DNA of 43,246 nucleotides, from assembly GCA_014653725.1 (NCBI GenBank), contig JACWEC010000005.1, positions 1 through 43,246 on the forward strand, in the 5' to 3' direction. Source of the DNA: Pelagibacterales bacterium SAG-MED32 (GTDB taxonomy: Bacteria > Pseudomonadota > Alphaproteobacteria > Pelagibacterales > AG-422-B15). How positions within the stretch are numbered: position 1 is the stretch's first letter; every line of letters starts with the position of its first letter. Below the pieces are notes generated by a model. The model searched no databases. It saw nothing but the letters and a program-made list of their open reading frames with translations, and had not been told where the DNA came from. Below are positions 1-10,977 of the stretch, one piece after another. The position numbers and the translations under genes were made by a program.

Positions 1-1446
1 TTAGAAGAAGCAATTGAAAAAGCAGCAAAAAGTAATTACGGCGAAGAAAATGAAGTCGTTGTTGAAATAAATCAAGAGAACGGTGATATATCCATTTCTA
101 GAAAAATGTCGGTTGTTGAAGAAGTAAAGAATAAATTTCTTGAAATAACTTTGAAATCGGCAAAAAAAATTAATGGAGCTGCCCAGTTAGGTGACGTATT
201 ACTTGATCCATTGCCGGCAATTGACTTTGGCAGAATTGGAGCTCAAGCAGCAAAGCAAGTTATTAACTCTAAAGTTAGAGAAGCTGAAAGAGAAAGACAA
301 TACAATGAATATAAAGATAGAGTTGGAGAAATAGTTAACGGTATTGTGAAAAGATCTGAATTTGGAAATATTGTACTTGATTTAGGTAAAGCTGAAGGAG
401 TGGTTAGAAAAGATCAAACTATACCAAGAGAAAATCTTAGAAATGGTGATAGGGTAAGAGCATATATATATGATGTTAGATCTGAACTTAAAGGCCCACA
501 AATTTTTATGTCAAGATCTCACCCGCAATTTATGGCAAAGTTATTTATGCAGGAAGTCCCAGAAATTTACGATGGAATCATTTCTATTAAAAGTGTCGCT
601 AGAGATCCAGGAAGTAGAGCGAAGATAGCAGTATATACTGAAGATGGCTCAATAGATCCAGTAGGAGCCTGTGTAGGAATGCGAGGTAGCAGAGTCCAAG
701 CGGTAGTAAATGAATTACAAGGTGAAAAAATTGATATAATAAACTGGTCCGAAAATGTTGCGAATCTTGCTATTTCTTCTCTTTCTCCAGCAGAGGTACT
801 TAAAGTAGTTTTAGATGAAGATCAAAATAAAATAGAGGTCGTTGTCTCCGAAGAACACCTAAGCCTTGCAATTGGCAGAAGGGGACAAAACGTAAAACTT
901 GCGACTGAGCTGACAGGTTATGAAATAGATATTTTAACTGAAGATGAGGAGTCATCAAAAAGACAAGAGGACTTCTCAACTAAAACAAATGTATTTATTG
1001 ACTCACTAGATGTTGACGAAACTCTCGCGCAACTTTTAGTAAGTGAGGGATTTGGAAGCATTGAAGAGGTAATTGATGCTGAAGAAAGTGAACTTCTAGC
1101 AATCGAAGGATTTGATGAAGAAATTGCAGCTGAGTTAGTTGAGAGATCAAAGAAATATATGTCTGAGTTGGATGAAAAAAATAACAAAAAACTTGAGGAG
1201 TATAATGTTTCAAAAGATTTGATTGAATTCAGTTTTTTATCTAAAGCGATGTTAGTAAAACTTGCCGAGAATAATATAAAGACATTGGAAGATTTTGCAG
1301 GCCTAACCACTGATGATCTAATCGGATATCTTGAAGATAGAAGTGATAAAAATTCTAGAGTTTCTGGTCTATTCGAAGAATTTAATATTAACAAAGATGA
1401 AGGCGATCAATTAATTATGGAGGCAAGAAAAATATGGCTTGATTAG
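1..1446 (+). CDS. nusA: Transcription termination/antitermination factor NusA (5' partial)
   Basis: NusA binds RNA polymerase and nascent RNA and modulates pausing, termination and antitermination. The frame is open from base 1, so the gene begins upstream of the window; by comparison with the family about 30 N-terminal residues are missing. The ATG at 106 lies inside the N-terminal domain and is not the start. Visible in order: end of the N-terminal RNAP-binding domain (AKQVINSKVREAER), an S1 domain (GEIVNGIVKRSEFGNIVLDLG), KH1 with DPVGACVGMRGSRVQAV, KH2 with AIGRRGQNVKLA, and two C-terminal helix-hairpin-helix acidic repeats, as is usual in Proteobacteria. It stops with TAG at 1444-1446, 21 bases before infB. 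The small ylxR gene often found between nusA and infB is absent. Confidence 0.97.
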   Translation, partial: LEEAIEKAAKSNYGEENEVVVEINQENGDISISRKMSVVEEVKNKFLEITLKSAKKINGAAQLGDVLLDPLPAIDFGRIGAQAAKQVINSKVREAERERQYNEYKDRVGEIVNGIVKRSEFGNIVLDLGKAEGVVRKDQTIPRENLRNGDRVRAYIYDVRSELKGPQIFMSRSHPQFMAKLFMQEVPEIYDGIISIKSVARDPGSRAKIAVYTEDGSIDPVGACVGMRGSRVQAVVNELQGEKIDIINWSENVANLAISSLSPAEVLKVVLDEDQNKIEVVVSEEHLSLAIGRRGQNVKLATELTGYEIDILTEDEESSKRQEDFSTKTNVFIDSLDVDETLAQLLVSEGFGSIEEVIDAEESELLAIEGFDEEIAAELVERSKKYMSELDEKNNKKLEEYNVSKDLIEFSFLSKAMLVKLAENNIKTLEDFAGLTTDDLIGYLEDRSDKNSRVSGLFEEFNINKDEGDQLIMEARKIWLD

Positions 1447-1467
1447 TCATATATCTAAAGAACTCTC

Positions 1468-3873
1468 ATGACTGAAAATAAAGAGATAAAAAAAGGAAAA
1501 AAAACGCTAAGTCTTAAGTTGGGTTCGAAACCCATCATCTCCAACAAAAGAGGGATCGAGGCAGGCAAGACAGTAATTGTAGAAAAAAAAAGGTACAAAA
1601 GAAATACCAATACAGATCAGAAGCCTGAACAGGCATCACTAGATAAAAAAGAAGTTACCAGCACATCCAACGTAGCAGAAAAAACTATCACAGATACGAA
1701 GTCAAGATCAGGTGTAATTTTGAAACCACTGACTAAGGATGAACAAAAAAAGATTTTACAAGCAGATAGCAAAGAAGAAAAAATTGATGCTATTGATAAA
1801 ATAAGAAAGGGTAATTCAGCTGAAGAGTCCACAAATGAAAAAGATACAAAATTTGAGGACAATTCAGAATCTAGTATTGAATTAAAAGAAGATAAAAAAG
1901 ATATTGAGAAGAAGAAGGCCATTCAAGATAAAGAAACAGATTTTCAAGAAAAAAAGAAACCAACCAGCACCTTTGGTAGAAAAAAAATTAGAGAGAGAAA
2001 AGTAACTATTGTCACTGCCTTGAGTGATGTGGATGAAAGAACGAGGAGCTTAGCTGCATACAAAAGAGCAAAGCAAAAGACAAGAAAAAACCAAGCAGAT
2101 CAAGAGCCTGCTAAAAAAATTGTTAGAGATGTTTATATTCCAGAACATTTAACAGTGAAAGAATTAGCCAATCGAATGACAGAAAAATCAGGAGATTTAA
2201 TTAAATCATTAATGAAAATGGGAATGATGGCTACAATAAATGAGTCTCTTGATGCAGATACAGCTGAATTATTAGTAACTGAATTTGGCCATAACTTTAA
2301 AAGAGAAAATATTGAGGAAATAGAGAAAGATTTAATTTCTAAGGACATTGAGGCAATAAAAGAAGACTCAAGATCACCTATTGTTACCATAATGGGTCAT
2401 GTTGATCATGGAAAAACTTCTTTATTAGACAAAATCAGGAATGCAAATGTTGTTTCAGGAGAAAGTGGAGGTATTACTCAGCATATAGGCGCTTACGAAG
2501 TTGAGCATAAAGGTAGTAAAATTACTTTTATTGATACTCCTGGACATGCAGCATTTACAGATATGCGAGCAAGAGGTGCAAATGTAACTGATATAGTAAT
2601 TTTAATTGTTGCCGCTGATGATGGAGTAATGCCTCAGACAAAAGAAGCAATAGCCCATGCTAAATCTGCAAATGCCCCAATTATAGTTGCAATTAATAAG
2701 TGTGATAAGGAGGAGGCTCAGCCTCAAAAAATTAAAGAACAATTATTATCAGAGGAATTAATCGTTGAAGATTTGTCTGGAGATATACAATGTATTGAAG
2801 TGTCAGCAGAAACAGGACACAACCTTGACAAACTTCTTGATTCAATTGTTGTTCAGTCAGAGGTTTCAGAGCTAAAGACAAATAATCAAACTTTTGCTGA
2901 AGCCACTGTAATCGAGGCTAATGTTGATAAAGGTAGAGGTCCAATATGTAATATTATTATAACAAATGGAAAACTATCTGTTGGAGATATTGCTGTTGCA
3001 GGAAGTGAATACGGTAAGGTAAGAGCGATACTTAATGATAAGGGAAAAAATCTAAAAGAGGCAACTTCATCTATGCCTGTACAGGTCTTAGGTTTAAATA
3101 ATCCTCCTGAGGCTGGAGATAGTTTTGTCACAGTTGAAAGTGACGAAAAAGCGAGAGAATTATGTGAGATTAGAAGTGAAATAAAAACTAATAAAGCGTT
3201 ACCTAAGAAGATCAAAAATCTAGATGGAGATACAACATTTGGCTCATTAAATGGTAAAAAGGAAATATTGGAAGTTGTGGTGAAATCTGACACTCGAGGA
3301 TCTTCAGAAGCTATCGTCCATCAAATTGAAGGCATTGATAGTGATAAGATAAACATTAAAGTAATTCATTCAGGTGTGGGATTTATAAATGAAAGTGATG
3401 TTGCCCTCGCGTCAGCATCTAACGCATTACTCATTTCATTTAATACGACAGCAACAAAAGAGGCAAAATCAAAGGCTAAGCTAAGTAATCTAAATATTCA
3501 AAATTTTAATATTATCTATGAACTTCTTGAATATGTTTCTGATTTTGCAAGCGGTAAACTTAAGCCTACTCTTCAAGAAAGCTTTATTGGTAAAGCAGAA
3601 GTTCTACAAATTTTCAAAGTTTCAAAAATAGGCTCAATCGCAGGTTGTATTGTTGTTGAAGGTTCTGTTAATAAAAATGCTAAAGTAAGAGTAACAAGAA
3701 ATTCAGAAACCATATATGATGGTGATATTCTCAGTTTAAAACGAGAAAAAAATGAAGCAAATGAAGTTAAAGCTGGAACAGAATGTGGAATAAGTGTCAA
3801 AGAATTTAACGATTTCCAAATAGGAGATAATATAGAAGTATTTAGTGTTGAGGAAATAGCACAGTCACTGTGA
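1468..3873 (+). CDS. infB: Translation initiation factor IF-2
   Basis: GTPase that brings initiator fMet-tRNA to the 30S subunit and promotes subunit joining. At 801 residues it is a normal alphaproteobacterial length. The first ~200 residues are a charged Lys/Glu-rich, probably disordered extension. An IF2-N-like domain follows ([23 protein letters not shown], here abbreviated by its ends VKELA and LMKMG). The G domain has G1 GHVDHGKT near residue 310, G3 DTPGHAAF, G4 NKCDK and G5 SAE; domains II-IV run to the C-terminus. The ATG at 1468 has no obvious Shine-Dalgarno sequence. The TGA stop overlaps the GTG start of rbfA (GTGA), so translation is probably coupled. There is an in-frame A9 run near 1582. 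Confidence 0.98.
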   Translation: MTENKEIKKGKKTLSLKLGSKPIISNKRGIEAGKTVIVEKKRYKRNTNTDQKPEQASLDKKEVTSTSNVAEKTITDTKSRSGVILKPLTKDEQKKILQADSKEEKIDAIDKIRKGNSAEESTNEKDTKFEDNSESSIELKEDKKDIEKKKAIQDKETDFQEKKKPTSTFGRKKIRERKVTIVTALSDVDERTRSLAAYKRAKQKTRKNQADQEPAKKIVRDVYIPEHLTVKELANRMTEKSGDLIKSLMKMGMMATINESLDADTAELLVTEFGHNFKRENIEEIEKDLISKDIEAIKEDSRSPIVTIMGHVDHGKTSLLDKIRNANVVSGESGGITQHIGAYEVEHKGSKITFIDTPGHAAFTDMRARGANVTDIVILIVAADDGVMPQTKEAIAHAKSANAPIIVAINKCDKEEAQPQKIKEQLLSEELIVEDLSGDIQCIEVSAETGHNLDKLLDSIVVQSEVSELKTNNQTFAEATVIEANVDKGRGPICNIIITNGKLSVGDIAVAGSEYGKVRAILNDKGKNLKEATSSMPVQVLGLNNPPEAGDSFVTVESDEKARELCEIRSEIKTNKALPKKIKNLDGDTTFGSLNGKKEILEVVVKSDTRGSSEAIVHQIEGIDSDKINIKVIHSGVGFINESDVALASASNALLISFNTTATKEAKSKAKLSNLNIQNFNIIYELLEYVSDFASGKLKPTLQESFIGKAEVLQIFKVSKIGSIAGCIVVEGSVNKNAKVRVTRNSETIYDGDILSLKREKNEANEVKAGTECGISVKEFNDFQIGDNIEVFSVEEIAQSL

Positions 3874-4259
3874 TCCTAAAAAGGAAATACGAAACCACTG
3901 ATAGATCCCTAAAAGTTTCTGAAATAATTAGAAAAGCAGTAAGTGAAGTTCTTGTAAGAAATGAATTTCCAATTAATCCATCATTTAATTTTCCATTAAG
4001 CGTTGTTAATGTTGAAATGAATAAGGATCTTAAAATTGCTTATGTGTATGTATTAACTCATGAAAAAATAGATAAGGATGAAATTATAGAAAGACTAAAG
4101 AGCTGTAAAAAATATATTTCTCAAGAAGTAAATAAGTCAGTAGATCTTAAGTTTATTCCTAAGTTAGTATTTCGAAATGATGAGACAGTTGACCAATTAA
4201 ATAATATCAACAAATTATTAAATTCTGATAAATTTATTAAAGACAATAATGTAGATTAA
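3870..4259 (+). CDS. rbfA: 30S ribosome-binding factor RbfA
   Basis: RbfA is a small KH-fold protein that binds immature 30S subunits and is needed for late 16S rRNA processing. The product has 129 residues, the normal family length. It opens with an RbfA-like helix (SLKVSEIIRKAVSEVLVR) and contains the central strand with the conserved VxxVEMNKDLKIAYVYV pattern. The start is a GTG at 3870 lying inside the infB stop (GTGA overlap), which fits translational coupling. Its stop is followed after one base by the truB ATG. Identification rests on both sequence and the conserved infB-rbfA-truB order. Confidence 0.94.
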   Translation: MILKRKYETTDRSLKVSEIIRKAVSEVLVRNEFPINPSFNFPLSVVNVEMNKDLKIAYVYVLTHEKIDKDEIIERLKSCKKYISQEVNKSVDLKFIPKLVFRNDETVDQLNNINKLLNSDKFIKDNNVD

Positions 4260-4260
4260 G

Positions 4261-5136
4261 ATGAAAGATGGGTGGATCTTTATAGATAAACCTAAGGAGA
4301 TAAGTTCATTTGAAGTTATCAGGAAACTAAGAAAAATTCTTAACATTAAAAAAATTGGTCATGCAGGAACGTTAGATCCATTTGCTACTGGGGTCCTGGC
4401 AGTAGCACTAGGTGAAGCAACAAAAAGTATATCATATTTTAATGCTAGCAAGTTCTATCAATTTCGAGTTTTATTTGGGATATCAAAAGACACTGACGAC
4501 TCTACTGGTAAAACTCTGCAGACCTCAGATGCAATTCCATCAAAAAAAGATATTGATGTATGTCTAAAAAATTTCATTGGTTTTCAACAACAGGTCCCTC
4601 CTAGATACTCAGCAGTAAAAATAAATGGCAAAAGGGCCTATAAATTGGCAAGAGAAAACAAAACCTTTGAAATTAAATCTAAAGAGGTAAATATCCAGAA
4701 TCTCACTTGTTCAGCTACAGAAAAAAAAGAAGAATTCATATTTACCATGGAATGCTCTAGTGGAACCTATGTAAGATCATTTGCTAGAGATCTAGGCAAA
4801 ATGCTTAATACATTTGCTCATGTTTCTGAGTTAAGAAGGATCAAAATTGGAAAATTTGGTGAAAATAATATTATTTTACTAGATAATTTAGCTGAATTAG
4901 TACATATTGGCGATCATTTTGAGATGATACATTCTATTCAAGATGTACTGGACGACATCCCGGCAGTACAGCTAAATAGAGATTTAAGCAAGAAATTTCG
5001 AAATGGACTAAACTTTGATTACTTTAATGAAGATATATTTGAAGATACTTTATTAATTATATCCGATGAAAAACTTTTAGGCATTGGCAAAGTTATAGAG
5101 GGAAAAATAAAACCTGTAAGGGTTTTCAATTTGTAA
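4261..5136 (+). CDS. truB: tRNA pseudouridine(55) synthase TruB
   Basis: Makes pseudouridine 55 in the T loop of tRNAs. It has 291 residues. The family motif GHAGTLDPFATGVL is present with the catalytic Asp at residue 39, followed by the RNA-binding segment KINGKRAYKLAR and the late motif CSSGTYVRSFARDLG. The C-terminal part after about residue 215 is short and diverged, as is common outside enterics. The ATG follows the rbfA stop after one base, and rpsO begins 11 bases downstream, so this is one operon. Confidence 0.97.
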   Translation: MKDGWIFIDKPKEISSFEVIRKLRKILNIKKIGHAGTLDPFATGVLAVALGEATKSISYFNASKFYQFRVLFGISKDTDDSTGKTLQTSDAIPSKKDIDVCLKNFIGFQQQVPPRYSAVKINGKRAYKLARENKTFEIKSKEVNIQNLTCSATEKKEEFIFTMECSSGTYVRSFARDLGKMLNTFAHVSELRRIKIGKFGENNIILLDNLAELVHIGDHFEMIHSIQDVLDDIPAVQLNRDLSKKFRNGLNFDYFNEDIFEDTLLIISDEKLLGIGKVIEGKIKPVRVFNL

Positions 5137-5147
5137 AAGGATAAGAG

Positions 5148-5417
5148 ATGTCGATAAAAAGTGAAAGTAAAAGCAAACTCATTAATGAGTACTCAAGATC
5201 AGAAAAAGATACAGGTTCTCCAGAAGTACAAATAGCAATTCTTACTGAGAGAATTACCAATCTAACTGGACATTTTCAGTCTCATAAAAAAGATAACCAT
5301 TCTAGAACTGGATTAATGAGATTGATAAATCAAAGACGCAGTTTGCTAGCGTATTTAAAGAAAAGCAATAAAGATTCTTATGACAAGTTAATCGATAAAT
5401 TAGGAATTAGAAAATAA
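5148..5417 (+). CDS. rpsO: 30S ribosomal protein S15
   Basis: Primary 16S rRNA-binding protein of the 30S platform. The 89-residue length is exactly typical, and the family signature is intact ([16 protein letters not shown] and [19 protein letters not shown]). An AGGATAAG stretch just before the ATG is a plausible ribosome-binding site. It sits between truB and pnp, the classic order. In E. coli the rpsO-pnp transcript is processed between the two genes; the 30-base spacer here leaves little room for a large processing stem. Confidence 0.98.
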   Translation: MSIKSESKSKLINEYSRSEKDTGSPEVQIAILTERITNLTGHFQSHKKDNHSRTGLMRLINQRRSLLAYLKKSNKDSYDKLIDKLGIRK

Positions 5418-5447
5418 TAATGAACTATATTAAATTTAAAGGAATGA

Positions 5448-7523
5448 ATGAATATGAAAGAAGTGATTTCAAGAGAAATGAACTGGGGCGACCAGAAACT
5501 AAAAATAGAAACAGGAAAAGTAGCAAAACAGGCAACAGCATCAACAATTGTTAGCTATGGTGATACAGTTGTTATGGCAAATGTCGTAGCAGCTAAAGAG
5601 CCAAAACCAGATTTAGATTTTTTCCCACTTACAGTAAGTTATCAGGAAAAATTTTACGCTGCTGGTAAAATTCCAGGTGGTTTTTTTAAAAGAGAGGGAA
5701 GACCAACAGAGTTTGAAACTCTTACCTCAAGATTAATTGATCGTCCAATCAGGCCTCTCTTTCCAGAAGGTTTTAAAAATGAAACTCAGGTTATATTAAC
5801 TGTGCTTTCGCATGACGGAGAAACCAATCCTGACATTGTTGCAATGATAGCGGCCTCAAGTGCATTAACATTGTCTGGAGTTCCTTTTATGGGCCCAATT
5901 GGTGGATGTAGAGTGGGTTATGATGGATCAAATTATACATTGAATCCAAAAATAAATGATGATGGAGATCTTGATCTTGTCGTTGCGGGCACTAGCGACG
6001 CTGTACTAATGGTTGAGTCTGAAGCAAAGCAGCTTTCAGAGGAAATAATGTTAGGAGCAGTAAAGTTTGGTCATGAGTCAATGCAAGAGGTTATAAAAAT
6101 CATAATCAATCTTGCTGAGGAATGCGCAAATGACCCTTGGGAGTTCAGCCATACAATTAATGAGTCATTGTTAGATGAAATTAAAAAAACTTGTGAAGAT
6201 AAAATTGCGAAGAGTTACTCAATTGTTGATAAGATGGAAAGACAAAGTTCGCTTTCTGAAATTAAGTCAAGTTTAGAGGATCAATATAAAGAAAACGAGG
6301 AGTACAGCATCAACGAGGTAATGGGATATTTTAAAAAAATCGAAAAAAATGTTGTGAGATCTCAAATATTAAACAATCAATCTAGAATTGACGGTCGGAA
6401 GTTAGATGAAGTAAGAAATATTTCGTCAGAAGTATCGTGGCTGCCAAGAACTCATGGATCTGCTTTATTTACAAGAGGTGAGACTCAAGCAATTGTTGTG
6501 GCAACTTTAGGATTTGGCGAAGATGAACAAAGAATTGAAGCATTGCAAGGATCATACAAAGAAAATTTCATGCTTCATTATAATTTTCCACCATATTCAG
6601 TTGGTGAAGTGGGAAGACTAGGAGCAACAGGTAGACGTGAAATTGGCCATGGAAAACTTGCATGGAGAGCTCTAAAGGCAGTTTTACCATCAAAAGATGA
6701 CTTTGATTATACCATTAGATTAGTCTCAGATATTACGGAGTCAAATGGATCATCATATATGGCAACTGTGTGTGGTTCATCACTTGCATTAATGGATGCA
6801 GGAGTTCCTATTAAAAATTCTGTTTCAGGAATAGCAATGGGCTTAATTAAAGAAGGTGATGATTTTGCAGTTCTATCAGACATTTTGGGAGATGAAGATC
6901 ACCTTGGTGACATGGACTTTAAGGTGGCTGGAACCAAGGAAGGTGTAACCTCTCTTCAAATGGACATTAAGATCACAGGCATCACCTATGAAATTATGGA
7001 GAAAGCCCTTGAACAAGCAAAGGGTGGGAGAGACTATATTCTTAATGAAATGAACAAAGAAATTTCTGAAGCCAGAACAGAACTAGGTCCTTACACCCCT
7101 CGTAGTGAGACAATAAAAGTCAAAAGGGACAATATTGGAGAAATAATTGGCAAAGGTGGTTCTACAATTAAGGATATTATAGAAAAATCTGGAGCAAAGA
7201 TTGACATCAGTGATAATGGAAATGTTAAAATTGCTGGAACTAATAACGAAAGTATTGAGGCGGCTAAAGAACTAATCAATTCTATAATTGAAGAGCCAGA
7301 GGTGGGACAGGTTTATGAAGGTAAAGTTGTTAAGATTATGGAATTTGGTGCTTTTGTTAACTTCTTTGGAAAAAGGGACGGCCTTGTTCATATTTCTCAA
7401 CTCTCAAAAGAAAGAGTTGAAAAAGTTACTGACGTAGTAAATGAGGGTGATATAGTCAAGGTAAAGGTTCTTGGTTTTGATAAAGGTAAAGTTAAATTAT
7501 CAATTAAGGATACTGAAGAATAA
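5448..7523 (+). CDS. pnp: Polyribonucleotide nucleotidyltransferase (PNPase)
   Basis: Phosphorolytic 3'-to-5' exoribonuclease and a core enzyme of RNA turnover, working as a trimer. The 691-residue protein has the full architecture: RNase PH domain 1, a helical linker, RNase PH domain 2 ([36 protein letters not shown]), a KH domain with [14 protein letters not shown] near residue 565, and an S1 domain ([19 protein letters not shown]) to the end. Two ATGs in frame, 5448 and 5454, are possible starts; AAAGGA at 5437-5442 suits the first with 5-base spacing. A short T-run after the stop has no hairpin, so read-through into purF is likely. Confidence 0.98.
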   Translation: MNMKEVISREMNWGDQKLKIETGKVAKQATASTIVSYGDTVVMANVVAAKEPKPDLDFFPLTVSYQEKFYAAGKIPGGFFKREGRPTEFETLTSRLIDRPIRPLFPEGFKNETQVILTVLSHDGETNPDIVAMIAASSALTLSGVPFMGPIGGCRVGYDGSNYTLNPKINDDGDLDLVVAGTSDAVLMVESEAKQLSEEIMLGAVKFGHESMQEVIKIIINLAEECANDPWEFSHTINESLLDEIKKTCEDKIAKSYSIVDKMERQSSLSEIKSSLEDQYKENEEYSINEVMGYFKKIEKNVVRSQILNNQSRIDGRKLDEVRNISSEVSWLPRTHGSALFTRGETQAIVVATLGFGEDEQRIEALQGSYKENFMLHYNFPPYSVGEVGRLGATGRREIGHGKLAWRALKAVLPSKDDFDYTIRLVSDITESNGSSYMATVCGSSLALMDAGVPIKNSVSGIAMGLIKEGDDFAVLSDILGDEDHLGDMDFKVAGTKEGVTSLQMDIKITGITYEIMEKALEQAKGGRDYILNEMNKEISEARTELGPYTPRSETIKVKRDNIGEIIGKGGSTIKDIIEKSGAKIDISDNGNVKIAGTNNESIEAAKELINSIIEEPEVGQVYEGKVVKIMEFGAFVNFFGKRDGLVHISQLSKERVEKVTDVVNEGDIVKVKVLGFDKGKVKLSIKDTEE

Positions 7524-7541
7524 TTTTTTTAAAAATTTGAA

Positions 7542-8993
7542 ATGATCCAAATAGATACTTCTGAAGATAAACTTCATGAAGAGTGTGGTGTATTTGGTAT
7601 ATTTGGGAGTCCAGACGCATCAACTTTAACAGCTCTAGGGTTGCACGCACTACAACATAGAGGTCAAGAAGGTGCGGGTATTGTCACTTTTGATGGAGAA
7701 AAATTTCATGGTGTCAGAAGACCCGGCCTAGTTGGTGACCACTTTAATAAAACAGAAGTTATAGACAGACTCTTAGGTAGCAACGCTATAGGTCATGTAA
7801 GATATTCCACAACTGGCAACTCAATACTAAAAAATATCCAGCCACTATATGCAGATCTATCCTCAGGCGGTTTTGCATGTGCGCATAATGGAAATTTAAC
7901 AAATGCATCTATTTTGAGGGATTCTCTTGTTAAAGATGGTGCTATATTTCAGTCAACATCTGACACAGAAACAATTCTTCAGCTTGTAGCTAAATCAAGT
8001 AGGCAGCAAACAGTTGATAAATTAATAGATGCATTATTCAAAATACAAGGGGCTTATTCATTAGTAATATTAACTAATAAGAAATTAATTGGAGTAAGGG
8101 ATCCTTATGGTATTCGCCCTCTTGTTCTTGGTGATCTTAATGGAGCGCCCGTGCTGACATCAGAAACTTGCGCACTAGATATTATAGGCGCTAAGTATGT
8201 CAGAGATGTTGAGCACGGTGAAATAATTATTATATCTGAAGATGGAATGGAAAGTATAAAGCCATTCCCTAAAGTTCAAGAAAGGCCATGTATTTTTGAG
8301 AGAATATATTTTTCAAGACCTGATAGTATAGTGGGTGGCAAAACTGTTTACACTTATAGAAAAAATCTAGGTCAAGAGCTTGCAAAAGAAAACCACATTG
8401 ATGCTGATGTCATCATTCCGGTACCTGATTCTGGAGTACCGGCAGCACTTGGATACTCTCAAGAGTCTAAAATTCCATTTGAATTAGGCATTATAAGAAA
8501 TCATTATGTAGGCCGTACATTCATAGAGCCATCACAATCTATTAGGCAATTTGGGGTAAAGTTAAAACATAATGCAAACTCTTCTTATATAAAAAATAAG
8601 AAAGTTATTCTGATTGACGATTCAATAGTAAGGGGCACAACAGCAAAAAAAATTATAAAGATGGTTTATGATGCTGGAGCTAAAGAAGTACATCTTGGAA
8701 TTGCATGCCCTCCTATTAAGCATCCAGATTTTTATGGAATTGATACGCCAGATTACAATGAGCTAATAGCTGCAAAATCCTCATTAGAGGAAATCAATAA
8801 TATCATTGGTTCAAAATCAATATTCTTTCTTTCTTTAGAGGGAACTTATAAAGCGATGGGTTATGAAAAGAGAGATAATGAAACACCCCAATTTACAGAT
8901 CATTGTTTCACAGGTGATTATCCAACTAGTCTTTTGGATAGAGAACAGGGAACAGTATCAAAACAATTTTCACTTTTGTCTGAGAAGAATTAA
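7542..8993 (+). CDS. purF: Amidophosphoribosyltransferase
   Basis: Commits PRPP to purine synthesis by making 5-phosphoribosylamine with glutamine as the nitrogen donor. It has 483 residues. The class II glutamine amidotransferase domain begins at Cys15 (EECGVFGIFG), so a 14-residue propeptide must be removed, as in the Bacillus-type family. IGHVRYSTTG lies near residue 85. The phosphoribosyltransferase domain carries the PRPP loop VILIDDSIVRGTTAKK near residue 355. Cysteines occur in PCIFERIYF and DHCFTG, but the HPDFYG segment and the position before DHC lack the ones I recall as Fe-S ligands in the Bacillus enzyme. The TAA stop lies in a TTAA shared with the convergent fabI stop. Confidence 0.97.
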   Translation: MIQIDTSEDKLHEECGVFGIFGSPDASTLTALGLHALQHRGQEGAGIVTFDGEKFHGVRRPGLVGDHFNKTEVIDRLLGSNAIGHVRYSTTGNSILKNIQPLYADLSSGGFACAHNGNLTNASILRDSLVKDGAIFQSTSDTETILQLVAKSSRQQTVDKLIDALFKIQGAYSLVILTNKKLIGVRDPYGIRPLVLGDLNGAPVLTSETCALDIIGAKYVRDVEHGEIIIISEDGMESIKPFPKVQERPCIFERIYFSRPDSIVGGKTVYTYRKNLGQELAKENHIDADVIIPVPDSGVPAALGYSQESKIPFELGIIRNHYVGRTFIEPSQSIRQFGVKLKHNANSSYIKNKKVILIDDSIVRGTTAKKIIKMVYDAGAKEVHLGIACPPIKHPDFYGIDTPDYNELIAAKSSLEEINNIIGSKSIFFLSLEGTYKAMGYEKRDNETPQFTDHCFTGDYPTSLLDREQGTVSKQFSLLSEKN

Positions 8994-9769
8994 ATTTCTT
9001 TTGGAACTCCCACTTTATTATACCCACAATCTACGTAATGAACTTCACCTGTAACACCTGAAGACATATCGCTCAGTAAATACAGGCCTGATTTACCAAC
9101 ATCTTCGAGGTTAATATTTCTATTCATAAGAGAATTTTTCTCAGACCATTTCATCATATCTTTGCCACCTGATATTCCAGCCATTGCAAGAGTTTTCATT
9201 GGACCAGCAGAGAGAGCGTTAACTCTAATGTTTGAGGGTCCTAAATCAGCCGCTAAATATCTCACACTTGATTCCAAAGCGGCTTTTGCAACACCCATTA
9301 CATTGTAATTCCTAATATATTTTTGGGAGCCGTCATAGGTTAAGGTAACCATAGATCCTCCATTTTTCATAAGTCTTTCAGCCTCATGAGCAACTTCAGT
9401 AAATGAAAAACATGAAATCAACATGGTGTTCGAAAAGTTTTCTCTAGAGGTATTTAGATACTTACCTTTTAATTCATCTTTATTTGAAAAAGCAATGGAA
9501 TGTAAAATAAAATCTATAGTTCCCCATCTTTCTTCAATGAGTTTGAATGAATCTTTTATAGAACCATCTTTTAAGACATCACACTCAATTAAAAAATCGT
9601 TATTGATCGATTCCGCTAATGGCTTTACTCTTCTTTCTAAAGACTCACCTTGGTAAGTAAAACAGAGTTCAGCTCCCTCATTAGCAAGTTGTTGTGATAT
9701 TCCCCAAGCAATTGAATGATCATTTGCAACTCCCATTATAATACCTTTTTTACCACTCAGTGATTTCAT
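8990..9769 (-). CDS. fabI: Enoyl-[acyl-carrier-protein] reductase (NADH), FabI
   Basis: Reduces the enoyl-ACP double bond in the last step of each type II fatty acid elongation cycle. It is a 259-residue short-chain dehydrogenase-like protein. Near the N-terminus is the diverged nucleotide loop [16 protein letters not shown]. The FabI catalytic signature has Tyr, Tyr and Lys in TLTYDG...[13 protein letters not shown], followed by [16 protein letters not shown]. Its start overlaps the fabB stop by 4 bases (ATGA), so the two are translationally coupled. It ends in a 4-base overlap with purF. Third gene of the fabA-fabB-fabI operon. Confidence 0.97.
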   Translation of the reverse strand: MKSLSGKKGIIMGVANDHSIAWGISQQLANEGAELCFTYQGESLERRVKPLAESINNDFLIECDVLKDGSIKDSFKLIEERWGTIDFILHSIAFSNKDELKGKYLNTSRENFSNTMLISCFSFTEVAHEAERLMKNGGSMVTLTYDGSQKYIRNYNVMGVAKAALESSVRYLAADLGPSNIRVNALSAGPMKTLAMAGISGGKDMMKWSEKNSLMNRNINLEDVGKSGLYLLSDMSSGVTGEVHYVDCGYNKVGVPKEI

Positions 9770-10977
9770 GACTCATACCTCCTAAAAACTAAAGAAGCAT
9801 TAGTTCCACCGAAACCAAAACTATTACTCATTGCTATATTAATTTTTTCATCGATGCGAGAAGTCAATATATTCATTCCATTAGCATCTTCATCTAACTC
9901 TTCAATATTTGCTGACTCTGATAGAAAATTGTTATTCATCATAAGTAAAGTGTAAATTGACTCGTGTACTCCAGCAGCTCCAAGCGAATGTCCACTTAAT
10001 GACTTAGTAGAGCTTATGAAGGGAATTTCATTTTTAAAAACTTCTTTAATAGCTTTTAATTCAGCCTTGTCTCCAACAGGAGTTGAGGTTCCATGGGCAT
10101 TTATATAGTCAACTTTTTCTATATCTTTTGTTGCCATTAGCATGCACCTTGCCGCACCTTCTCCTGAAGGTTGAACCATATCATAGCCATCTGAGGTTGC
10201 TCCATAACCTACAATTTCTGCATATATTTTTGCATTTCTTTTTATTGCAGTTTCTAGTTCTTCAAGAACAACCACGCCTCCTCCACCAGCAATTACAAAA
10301 CCATCTCTTTGAGAGTCAAAAGCCCTCGAAGCTTTAGTTGGATCATCATTATATTTTGACGAAAGAGCTGGCATTGCGTCAAATAAAGCTGATAAAGTCC
10401 AGTCAAGTTCTTCACCACCACCTGCAAAAATTCTATCTTGCTTACCTAATTGAATAAGCTCATATGCATTACCTATGCAGTGGGCGCTTGTTGAACAAGC
10501 GGAACTAATAGAATAGTTAACTCCTTTAATTTTAAAATATGTTGATAAAGTTGCAGAGTTTGTACTGCACATAACTTTGGGAACACTAGTGGGTCCAATT
10601 TTTTTTGGTCCTTTTTCCCTTGTAATATCAAATGCTCTTAACAGACTTTTAGTTGATGGGCCGCCAGACCCCATTATTAACCCTGTTTGATTATTAGAAA
10701 TTTCATCTTCACTTAAACTTGAGTCACTTATAGCTTCATTCATCGCTATATAATTGTAGCTTGCCCCATCACCCATAAACCTTAAGAATTTTCTTTCGAT
10801 TGACTCTTCCAAATTTAAATTGATTTGCCCACTAACTTGACTTCTAAATCCCATATCTTTTTGGGACTCGTCAAACGCGATACCAGATTTTGTATTAAAA
10901 AGTGAATCATTTACTTCACTTTTATTATTTCCTAAAGATGAGACTATCCCTATTCCTGTAATTACAACTCTTCTCAT
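9766..10977 (-). CDS. fabB: 3-oxoacyl-[acyl-carrier-protein] synthase I
   Basis: Beta-ketoacyl-ACP synthase that elongates the cis-unsaturated intermediate made by FabA. The 403-residue protein has the thiolase-fold catalytic triad: Cys in [12 protein letters not shown], His in [12 protein letters not shown] and His in [11 protein letters not shown], with the C-terminal [14 protein letters not shown] glycine motif. The assignment to FabB rather than FabF comes from its pairing with fabA. The start is an ATG sharing one base with the fabA stop (TAATG), which suggests coupled translation. Confidence 0.96.
   Translation of the reverse strand: MRRVVITGIGIVSSLGNNKSEVNDSLFNTKSGIAFDESQKDMGFRSQVSGQINLNLEESIERKFLRFMGDGASYNYIAMNEAISDSSLSEDEISNNQTGLIMGSGGPSTKSLLRAFDITREKGPKKIGPTSVPKVMCSTNSATLSTYFKIKGVNYSISSACSTSAHCIGNAYELIQLGKQDRIFAGGGEELDWTLSALFDAMPALSSKYNDDPTKASRAFDSQRDGFVIAGGGGVVVLEELETAIKRNAKIYAEIVGYGATSDGYDMVQPSGEGAARCMLMATKDIEKVDYINAHGTSTPVGDKAELKAIKEVFKNEIPFISSTKSLSGHSLGAAGVHESIYTLLMMNNNFLSESANIEELDEDANGMNILTSRIDEKINIAMSNSFGFGGTNASLVFRRYES

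Noticed and set aside
2886-3293. 135-codon open frame on the minus strand within infB
   Set aside because: Antisense to a well-conserved infB region, with no recognisable protein features. A by-product of infB codon bias. The same applies to the other long antisense frames (918-1394, 10083-10337, 20674-21054, 31826-32110).
7524-7541. T-run after pnp as a terminator
   Set aside because: There is no stem before the T-run, and purF starts 18 bases after the stop. Read-through is more likely.
8863-9054. 63-codon plus-strand frame over the end of purF
   Set aside because: Overlaps the purF C-terminus out of frame and the fabI end antisense. No Shine-Dalgarno or motif.
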